Shown here one piece after another: positions 21,225 to 28,007 of a DNA stretch of 29,117 bases (positions are counted from its first letter, which is position 1; every line of letters starts with the position of its first letter). Source of the stretch: a virus; the IMG/VR virus record IMGVR_UViG_3300030101_003220, positions 2,817 through 31,933 of that record; one strand, given 5' to 3'. Both the position numbers and the translations under genes were made by a program. Under the pieces are notes generated by a model, which worked only from the letters and a program-made list of their open reading frames with translations, was not told the origin of the DNA and did not search any database.

Positions 21225-22798
21225 TGAGTAGAACATTTAAAAGACCGATGTTTAGAAAAGGCGGTAACGTTGGTGTTGGTATTATGTCTGGTATTACAGA
21301 TAGAGTACAAGCTGCAAGTGGTTATCCTAATCCTGAAGAAGAATATTTAAAAAGATTCGATCCTCAAAAATTTGCAGAAAGAGAAAACATATTAACAGAT
21401 CAATTAACAGCTTTAGTCCCTGATATTAAGGAACAAGCTAAAGGTATAGAATTAGAAGGCTATGAAAGTCCAGAGGCTTTTAAAAGTGCAATGAAAATAG
21501 AAGAACCCAGATCAATTTCTGAGTATATAGCTCAACTAAGAGAGGGTGTGGGTGGATACCAAGGTACAGATCCTTTAACTACTTTTTTACTATCGGCAGG
21601 TCCACAGATAGCTACAGCCACATCTCTTTCTGATGCTGTTTCAAAACTAGGTCCAGCTAATAAAGCTTTACTAGATAGGTTAGGTAAAGAAGCGGAGTTT
21701 GAAAGAAGTCTTAGATTAAAAGGAACTGAGTTGGGATTCGCCGATCAAGCAAGAGCAGATGATCAAAGATATAAATTAGCTCTAACAGCTGATGAAAGAG
21801 ACTACAAAAATTTCTTAACTCAGGATGAAAGAAATTATTTAAGAGCCTCTACTTTAGACAATAGAGCATATAATGATTTAACAGAGGATAAGAAACAGGC
21901 ATTTCAAATTAATTTATTAAAACAAACAAGAGCTTATGAAAATTTAGATAGAGATCGAAAAGAAGCTTTAGATGCTAAACTATTGAGAGAACAAAGAGCA
22001 TATGAAAAAATGACAGAACAAGAAAAACGAGCTTATGAGAAGAGATTAATAAATAACGATCAAGCGTTCCAACTTACAAAAATAACAGAAACAGTTAAAG
22101 CTCAAACAGCAGCTGCTGGTGGTAGTGCAGACTTTGTTACTATAAAAGAACAAGTTTATAATGATACTCAGGATATTTCAGCTGCAAACCAAATGGGTGA
22201 GATTTTAACAACTGAATATAAGTATGTGGATGGTGCAGGTAATGATCGAACAGGAACTTTATATGATCAAGCTAAAGGATTTTTAGCAAGTGAATTAGCT
22301 CCAGCTACTAATTACATATCCACTGATTTAAATATAAAAAGTAATTTAAAAAATTTTACATCCGCTAATAAGAAAAATTTTTCTGAAGGTATTAAGTATT
22401 TTGTAAATGCAAAAACTGGTGGTATTACAGAGGTAAGAAAACCAGTTAATGAGGCTGAAAAAGAAACGGCTAAAAAACAAGGAGGGTATATTGTAAAAAA
22501 TTATAGTTTTAGTGACATACCAGAAATTAAAGAAATAGATCCTAATTTAAATGAAGAAGAAGAGATTGTTACAGAAACTAGACTTACAAGATCTGATGCT
22601 GAAAGAATAGCTGGTGAGAGAGGACTTACTTTAATACCAGAAAGACCAAAGGGTGATAAAAGTAAGACTTATATAAACCAACAAAAACAAAAATTAGGAC
22701 CAAATGCTATAACAGTTAAGGAACTTGAAGATCTTATAAAAAAAGAAGAGTTTTCTGAAAAGTATAAGAACATAAAAGGACCATTTACTAAAAAATAG
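21224..22798 (+). CDS. internal virion protein with 11-residue helical repeats
   Basis: A 524-residue protein starting on TAATG. The N-terminus has a Gly-Gly module (MFRKGGNVGVGIMSGITDR, residues 9-27) related to those of the gene at 19030. Residues ~85-175 are helical. Residues 179-288 consist of ten consecutive 11-residue repeats with an aromatic or Leu at position five, usually preceded by Ala (for example DNRAYNDLTED, EQRAYEKMTEQ). The rest is charged with few hydrophobic segments. Such hendecads form long helices or right-handed coiled coils. With its neighbours it is a likely ejection or core protein. No enzyme motif is seen. Confidence 0.65.
   Translation: MSRTFKRPMFRKGGNVGVGIMSGITDRVQAASGYPNPEEEYLKRFDPQKFAERENILTDQLTALVPDIKEQAKGIELEGYESPEAFKSAMKIEEPRSISEYIAQLREGVGGYQGTDPLTTFLLSAGPQIATATSLSDAVSKLGPANKALLDRLGKEAEFERSLRLKGTELGFADQARADDQRYKLALTADERDYKNFLTQDERNYLRASTLDNRAYNDLTEDKKQAFQINLLKQTRAYENLDRDRKEALDAKLLREQRAYEKMTEQEKRAYEKRLINNDQAFQLTKITETVKAQTAAAGGSADFVTIKEQVYNDTQDISAANQMGEILTTEYKYVDGAGNDRTGTLYDQAKGFLASELAPATNYISTDLNIKSNLKNFTSANKKNFSEGIKYFVNAKTGGITEVRKPVNEAEKETAKKQGGYIVKNYSFSDIPEIKEIDPNLNEEEEIVTETRLTRSDAERIAGERGLTLIPERPKGDKSKTYINQQKQKLGPNAITVKELEDLIKKEEFSEKYKNIKGPFTKK
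21758..22087 (+). repeat. ten tandem 11-residue (33-bp) repeats
   Basis: Residue positions 183, 194, 205, 216, 227, 238, 249, 260, 271 and 282 of the encoded protein are Y, Y, Y, Y, F, Y, L, Y, Y and F. The preceding residue is Ala in the last seven. Repeat phase is unbroken across 110 residues. DNA copies have diverged, so the periodicity is kept at protein level. Confidence 0.85.
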
Positions 22799-22807
22799 GA
22801 GCTAAAA

Positions 22808-25800
22808 GTGGTAACTAAATTTACTCCTTTAAAAGGACCCGAAGAAGATAACCCAACTAGTTGGTATACATCTGCAATTGCAGGTATAGGATCTGGATTA
22901 ATAAAAGTTCCAGAAGGTGTTGTATCTTTAGCTGCTGAACTATTAGATCTCGGAGCTGATACAAACACGGCTGTAAAAGTAGAACAATTCTTTGATAAAA
23001 TAAATCCCTTTGATGAAATAGCCGAAGCAAACGCAGCAGGTAGGTTAACGGAGGCTATAACTTCTATTGGTATACCTGGTGCTTATGGATTTAAGATAGG
23101 TACTAAAATAGCAAACAAGTTAGCAAAAAGAGCAATTGATGCTAAAAAAGGTGGTAGGTATGTAACGATAACACCTGGCATGAGTAAAGTAGCGGAAAGA
23201 ACTAGAGCCTTAAATGAAAAAGCAGGTGTTAAAAGATTTGCTGCTGGAGTAATGGGTGGAGCAGCTGGTGAAATGTTTGTAGCGGATGTAGAGGATATAG
23301 GTAGTTTTGGGGATATATTTACAGGTTCACCTACTCGTTTAGATAAAGACGAAAGAGTTGAAGGGCGTGGAGATGCTACTCGTAAATTATTAAATAGAGT
23401 AAAGTTTGGCTCTGAGTCTTTATTGGTTGTACCTTTTGTAGCGGGTGTGGGTAAAAGCGCCAAGCTTCTAGCAACACAAGGCAAAGAATTAGCTTACAGT
23501 AGTTCTAGATTTAATAGAGCTTTAGCTAAATTAGCTTCTACAGTCACCCCTGAAGGAGGTCTTACTAAAGAACTTTTTGAAGGCGTAAGAACTTTTGGAG
23601 GTTTAAAAGCAGGGGATATAAATGAAGCTCAAAGACTTTTTAAAAATATTACCAGAGAGATAAACAAAATTTTTCCAGAATTAAAACATGTGTATGATAA
23701 ATCTTTGACGAAAGAAAAAGATGAATTTATGGAACAGCTTAATGAACTTTTATTAAAGGGAGACTTAGATAAAGGAATTAATGTAAATAGATTAGATAAT
23801 TTAGTTGATGCTCTTAAAGAAAAAAATATTAGCAAAGAAGCAAGATTAAGAATTAAGGATGTTTTAAATGAAGCCAGAGGTGAGTTTAATAGTTTAATAA
23901 AAGTTGTAGAGGGGGCTGCTCCTAAAAAGAAAGCTGGAGAGGTGGTAAAAGAAATAAAAGGAATTACAGCTGATCGAATTAAATCTTTTATAGGTAACAC
24001 TTATAATATATTTGAACAAAAAGGTATTCTAGGATTTAAAAAATATTTACCTACTGACCAAGTATATAATGATACAGTTAATGTTATAAGACGTAGTCTA
24101 TCCGAAACAAATAAAAAACCTCTTCTTGATGACACAACTTTTAGAAAAGATGCGGAGATGTTAGCAGATGAGATATTAAAACAAGTTTCTAAAATGAAAA
24201 AGCCCCCTGCTTTGCCTAATAAAACTTATAATAATTCAACAATGGAAGGACAGACTGAAAAAGCATTCACTCAATTAGTAGATCTAGGGGGAACAATAAA
24301 GGTAAAGGATAAAAAAATTATTATAAAAGACGCTGATAAAAAAGTTTTTCAAGAATTTTTTGGTAAGTTTTCTGACCCAAGATATACTATTATTCAAGGA
24401 ATGGGTGCACTATCTTCTTTACGTAGAACTGTTGGATTTTTAGATGATATAAATAAAACAAATTCTGAAATTCAAAAGACAGCTCTTGGAGGACCTCCGA
24501 TAGGTAGAGGATTTTTTTGGGGATCACAAGAAGAAGCAGCAAGAGCTACAAATAATGTAGCTGACATAGTTCCATTGGATGATTTAATGAGTGAATTAAC
24601 TCAAAATGGTATAATTTCTAATCCTTTAATTGGAAAATTTACCACAAGAGAAATAAAAGAAGCTCTTAGAAATGCAACTGGCGTTCAAGGTAAATTAAAT
24701 TCTTATGGTATTCTTGAAACAGTGGATCAAACAAACGTAGCTAAAAATGCAGCCACAACTTTATATAGATCTCTTCTTTTATTTCCTAAAGGTGTATCAC
24801 AACTTGCTAAAACAGTTTTATCTATACCAACACACTTAAGAAATTTTATTAGTGCAGCTGCATTTAGTGCAGCAAATGGAATTATGTTTAATCCAAGACT
24901 AGTAAGACAAGGTTTTGATGAGGCACTAGGAGGTTTAGGTCCACGTACAGCGGCTGGAATACTTAGATTTGGTGAAAGATCTACTAAAGAACAAGAGGCT
25001 TTATATAGAGAATTATTAGAGCTTGGTGTGGTAAACTCTCAAGTACAGGTGGGAGATTTAAAAAGTTTATTTAGAGATATGGGCTTCGGTGCTAAATCTG
25101 TTGATATAGATTCAGGTCTTAAACCAATGATGAGTAGACTCCAATCTTTTGCTAAAGGAGCGTTTAGAAGATTTCAAGGTCAATACATTGCAGAGGATGA
25201 TTTTTTTAAAATATTAAACTACGCAGGTGAATATGGTAGATTAAAAAATGCATACACTAAAAATAATGTAAGTAAAACTATGAAAGAAATAAAACAAGAA
25301 GCAGCTGACATAGTTAAAAATACAGTGCCTAACTATGATTATGTAGGTAACTATGTAAAACTAGCTAGAAATCTACCATTTGGTAACTTTATGTCGTTCC
25401 CCTCAGAGATGATAAGAACAACTACTGGTATTGGTTTTCAAGCCATTAAAGAAATGAAACACTCTAGACCTACAAAGGGCTCTAACATTACACCTGTAGT
25501 TTTTGATATTGGAGCCAATGCTTTTGTAAAAAATGATAATATTATGTATGGAACAGGTTTAAAAAGAATAACAGGTATGGCAACCACCATGACTGTATTT
25601 CCAGCTGCAATAACAGAAACAGCTAAAGCTGCGTATGATGTTAGTGAAGATGAGCTTCAAGCATTAAGACAATTCGTCCCTGATTGGTCAAAAAATTCTA
25701 CGCTAGTTCCTGTAAGAGATGATGACGGAACATTAAAATACATAGATCTAAGTCACTCATTAGCTTATGATTTAATGGCAAGACCTTTTAGAACTTTAAC

Positions 25801-26959
25801 TTTGGGAATACAGCAAGGTGAGTTGGATGGAGATAGTTTATTAGCAAGCTTTGTAAAAAGTTTAGATGAAGCTACAGCAGATATAGCCTCACCTTTTATT
25901 GATGAGTCTATTTGGACTGAAGCAGCTGCAAACGTTACTTTTAGGCAGGGAAGAACTAGAGATGGCAGACTTTTATATACAGAGCAGACATCACCAGGTG
26001 ACAAAGCTGTAATTAGATTAAGACATTTAGCTGATTCTTTAGCACCAACCTACAAACAATTTGTAAGATTGGGACAAGCTGCAGTAGAAGCTCCTACAAA
26101 AACTGGAGAGGTATTAGAATTGGATGATCAACTTGCAGGGTTTATAGGATTTAGACCTATTAAAGTAGATCCAGAAAAAGCTTTACGTTTTAAAATTTAT
26201 GATTTTCAAAAAGGTATTAGAGAAGCTAGAAGAGAATTTACGGGAGGATATTTTGGTTTGTTAAAAGGTGGACCTGTAGAACCAGACGATATTATTGATA
26301 GATATATAGTATCTAACAAAGCTAGATTTAATGTTCAAAAAGAAATGTATAAAAATATTATTGCAGCTCAAACGTTAGGGACATCGCAGGCTGCGATTAG
26401 AAGAGAATTTAAAGATAGACAAATTAGTGATGATGCTTTTTCTGCTCTTAAAAATGGTAGATTTGTGCCTTATTTTCCATCTGAAAGTATACAAGATAAG
26501 TTTAGAGAAATAGGTAGAAAATTTGGTGGTATAAGTGCATTTAGAACTGCTTCTCCTACGGTTCGAAGTATTAAAAGAGACTTTCAAAAATTTAGATTAG
26601 AAGACCGTCCTATTTTTAACCAAGGGGGAATAGCTGAGGAACCAACACCAATAGATGATGTGTTACCCATATTAAGAGATATTAATGCTAATATGCGGGG
26701 CTTAAATTTAGCTGGAGATTTTGATATAGATTTTGAAAATTTTAAAACAATTATTGAACAACAAAATATAGAAACACCACCCATACCGCTACAAGTAGCT
26801 TCAGCTGAACCAAATGCTCAAGTAATCACGCAAGGACAACAAGTGGTAAATCAGGGGCTAAGTGCACAAAATCCAGGATTGACCAGAACAGAGAATGCCT
26901 TATATTCTGATGCAGAAAAAGAAATTGCTTTGAGAAACAGAGGAATTAAAAATGCCTAA
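22808..26959 (+). CDS. very large internal virion / ejection protein
   Basis: A 1383-residue protein starting at GTG 22808, preceded by TAGGAG. The N-terminal 110 residues alternate amphipathic helices and small-residue stretches (AIAGIGSGLIKVPEGVVSLA; LTEAITSIGIPGAYGFKIGT). Residues ~270-480 are charged and helical. A hydrophobic block follows near residues 650-700 (LYRSLLLFPKGVSQLAKTVL; FISAAAFSAANGIMF). The C-terminus is Gln-rich, with a GGIAEEPTPIDD segment near 1273. Size, helical composition and position at the end of the virion operon fit the giant ejection proteins of podoviruses. I see no lytic transglycosylase catalytic motif, but cannot exclude a diverged one. Confidence 0.7.
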   Translation: MVTKFTPLKGPEEDNPTSWYTSAIAGIGSGLIKVPEGVVSLAAELLDLGADTNTAVKVEQFFDKINPFDEIAEANAAGRLTEAITSIGIPGAYGFKIGTKIANKLAKRAIDAKKGGRYVTITPGMSKVAERTRALNEKAGVKRFAAGVMGGAAGEMFVADVEDIGSFGDIFTGSPTRLDKDERVEGRGDATRKLLNRVKFGSESLLVVPFVAGVGKSAKLLATQGKELAYSSSRFNRALAKLASTVTPEGGLTKELFEGVRTFGGLKAGDINEAQRLFKNITREINKIFPELKHVYDKSLTKEKDEFMEQLNELLLKGDLDKGINVNRLDNLVDALKEKNISKEARLRIKDVLNEARGEFNSLIKVVEGAAPKKKAGEVVKEIKGITADRIKSFIGNTYNIFEQKGILGFKKYLPTDQVYNDTVNVIRRSLSETNKKPLLDDTTFRKDAEMLADEILKQVSKMKKPPALPNKTYNNSTMEGQTEKAFTQLVDLGGTIKVKDKKIIIKDADKKVFQEFFGKFSDPRYTIIQGMGALSSLRRTVGFLDDINKTNSEIQKTALGGPPIGRGFFWGSQEEAARATNNVADIVPLDDLMSELTQNGIISNPLIGKFTTREIKEALRNATGVQGKLNSYGILETVDQTNVAKNAATTLYRSLLLFPKGVSQLAKTVLSIPTHLRNFISAAAFSAANGIMFNPRLVRQGFDEALGGLGPRTAAGILRFGERSTKEQEALYRELLELGVVNSQVQVGDLKSLFRDMGFGAKSVDIDSGLKPMMSRLQSFAKGAFRRFQGQYIAEDDFFKILNYAGEYGRLKNAYTKNNVSKTMKEIKQEAADIVKNTVPNYDYVGNYVKLARNLPFGNFMSFPSEMIRTTTGIGFQAIKEMKHSRPTKGSNITPVVFDIGANAFVKNDNIMYGTGLKRITGMATTMTVFPAAITETAKAAYDVSEDELQALRQFVPDWSKNSTLVPVRDDDGTLKYIDLSHSLAYDLMARPFRTLTLGIQQGELDGDSLLASFVKSLDEATADIASPFIDESIWTEAAANVTFRQGRTRDGRLLYTEQTSPGDKAVIRLRHLADSLAPTYKQFVRLGQAAVEAPTKTGEVLELDDQLAGFIGFRPIKVDPEKALRFKIYDFQKGIREARREFTGGYFGLLKGGPVEPDDIIDRYIVSNKARFNVQKEMYKNIIAAQTLGTSQAAIRREFKDRQISDDAFSALKNGRFVPYFPSESIQDKFREIGRKFGGISAFRTASPTVRSIKRDFQKFRLEDRPIFNQGGIAEEPTPIDDVLPILRDINANMRGLNLAGDFDIDFENFKTIIEQQNIETPPIPLQVASAEPNAQVITQGQQVVNQGLSAQNPGLTRTENALYSDAEKEIALRNRGIKNA

Positions 26960-27164
26960 TGGAGATAAACTAAAACCCAAAACTACTAGAGAACATTTAC
27001 TCTCTATATACGGATATATAACAGGGATAAAAAAAGACATGAAACATATGCATAATGGAATTCACGATTTGGGTGGTAAGATAGACAAAATCTATTGGGT
27101 GTTATTAGGCACGGTGGGGGCTGTGTCGTTAGTTCTTTTGGAGAGAGTCATGCAAATATTTTGA
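26952..27164 (+). CDS. small single-span membrane protein, possible holin (XhlA-like layout)
   Basis: A 70-residue protein whose ATG lies inside the end of the giant gene, eight bases after AGGA. The first ~45 residues are charged and helical; residues 47-63 (IYWVLLGTVGAVSLVLL) are a clear membrane span, followed by a short tail. This soluble helix plus C-terminal span is seen in XhlA-type and other small holin-like proteins, and the gene sits at the end of the late operon. There is no recognisable endolysin beside it except the metalloprotease on the other strand. The final 73 bases are antisense to that gene. Confidence 0.55.
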   Translation: MPNGDKLKPKTTREHLLSIYGYITGIKKDMKHMHNGIHDLGGKIDKIYWVLLGTVGAVSLVLLERVMQIF

Positions 27165-27715
27165 AGAAGATCCTTTTGGATCTCCTTCACTCGTCTTCCT
27201 AATTTTTTAGTAAAGTTAAAATTAAAATCTATATTATCTTCATTAAGAGTTTTAACCATGTAAGCTAAACTAAAGTTTAATTCTTTAGCCATCAAATAAA
27301 CATATATGCTCACAAACTCTGAGTTGTGATGTGCTGTCCTAGGTGCTAAAGCATGACTTATTTCATGAATTATTATAACCTTAGTTCTGCTACCTTCAGG
27401 TAAATGCATTATTTTATAAAATGACTGCGCACCATTTTTTGTATATTTTTCTTTACCATTATACCAAAAACCATCGTGCATACATGGTTTACGACGTCCT
27501 CTAACATTTTTAGTTTTCACTTGGCTACAGTAAGTATGTCTTGGAAAAAAATTAAAACAAAGTTTATTTTTATATTTATTCCAAAGTTCAGTGGCATATT
27601 TATCTGCCTCTTTAGGAGACATTTGATTTTCACGATCCCAACCTTTGTGACCATGTTCTTTCCAAACTTTTTTCTCCCAATCATAAACTTTTTTTCTTTG
27701 ATAATCTTTAGTCAT
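27092..27715 (-). CDS. putative zinc metalloprotease with HExxH motif
   Basis: A 207-residue minus-strand protein with a strong AAGGAG ribosome site. VIIIHEISHALAPRTAHHNS contains HEISH (117-121), whose two His and Glu form a zincin site, with H129 or H130 as probable third ligand and NSEF following, as in SprT- and WLM-like peptidases. The N-terminal part has three Cys (53, 63, 78) that could bind a second metal. No signal peptide. The C-terminal 24 codons overlap the holin-like gene antisense. Possible roles are host-protein cleavage, virion maturation or lysis; none is proved by the sequence. Confidence 0.65.
   Translation of the reverse strand: MTKDYQRKKVYDWEKKVWKEHGHKGWDRENQMSPKEADKYATELWNKYKNKLCFNFFPRHTYCSQVKTKNVRGRRKPCMHDGFWYNGKEKYTKNGAQSFYKIMHLPEGSRTKVIIIHEISHALAPRTAHHNSEFVSIYVYLMAKELNFSLAYMVKTLNEDNIDFNFNFTKKLGRRVKEIQKDLLQNICMTLSKRTNDTAPTVPNNTQ
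27163..27188. other. inverted repeat at the convergent operon junction
   Basis: AGATCC-TTTT-GGATCT forms a perfect six-pair stem (27168-27183), extended by GAAG/CTTC across one mismatch. It begins within the stop codon of the holin-like gene and lies inside the last part of the minus-strand protease gene. No U-run follows on either strand, so a role as bidirectional terminator is only possible, not shown. Confidence 0.4.
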
Positions 27716-27858
27716 TTCTTCTCCTTTTTATCTTTCTTGTTTTTATTATTTTCCTGTGCAGCTTTTTTAATACTAGCTTTGTATTTTCCCTGAACACCGT
27801 TGGCATAAAAATCTGCAAGCCACTGTTGTGTTATTACTGGTCCTTTTCGTCTGTTCAT
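27712..27858 (-). CDS. 48-residue basic protein
   Basis: I chose ATG 27858 (MNRRKGPVITQQWLADFYAN), which follows GAGG at good spacing. A longer in-frame start at 27915 lies inside the -35 box of the promoter, so it cannot be used by that promoter's transcript. The peptide has a short helix (ITQQWLADFYANGVQGKY) and a Lys/Asn-rich tail. It overlaps the metalloprotease start as ATGA, so the two are translationally coupled. Function unknown. Confidence 0.6.
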   Translation of the reverse strand: MNRRKGPVITQQWLADFYANGVQGKYKASIKKAAQENNKNKKDKKEKK

Positions 27859-27886
27859 ATTTTTCCTCGCATTTTTATTATGGGAG

Positions 27887-27915
27887 ATTATAAGATATAT
27901 AAATTTTGATTGCAA
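27887..27915 (-). promoter_or_regulatory. strong sigma70-like promoter for the minus-strand protease pair
   Basis: On the minus strand TTGCAA (27915-27910) and a perfect TATAAT (27892-27887) are separated by 17 bases. Transcription would start near 27880, about 22 bases before the ATG at 27858, with a GAGG ribosome site between. The flanks are AT-rich. Confidence 0.75.
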
Positions 27916-27943
27916 GAAAAATCGACAAAAAATAAAAATAAAC

Positions 27944-28001
27944 TTCTTGACACAAAATGTTGTGGTTAGTTATCCACACCCACTAAATATTGTGTCAAGA
28001 A
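27944..28001. promoter_or_regulatory. 12-bp inverted repeat enclosing a perfect DnaA box
   Basis: TTCTTGACACAA (27944-27955) is exactly complementary to TTGTGTCAAGAA (27990-28001). Between them lies TTATCCACA (27970-27978), identical to the consensus bacterial DnaA box, and a smaller TGTGG/CCACA stem. The element sits in the 92-base gap after the helicase stop, next to a very AT-rich tract (27920-27943). On the minus strand the hairpin is followed by AAGTTTATTTTTATTTTTT, so it may also terminate helicase transcription. Options are terminator, DnaA-controlled regulator or origin-like element. Confidence 0.65.
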
Positions 28002-28007
28002 AAAAAT

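Noticed and set aside
22808-26959. Lytic transglycosylase or lysozyme domain in the giant protein
   Set aside because: I looked for the catalytic Glu with its usual Ser/Gly and Asn-Tyr-containing motifs and found no convincing set.
27712-27915. Longer version of the 48-residue basic protein starting at 27915
   Set aside because: The extra start lies in the -35 box of a strong promoter and lacks a ribosome site, whereas 27858 has GAGG at good spacing.
27947-27999. TTGACA in both arms of the inverted repeat as divergent promoters
   Set aside because: No acceptable -10 box lies at 16-18 bases on either strand.
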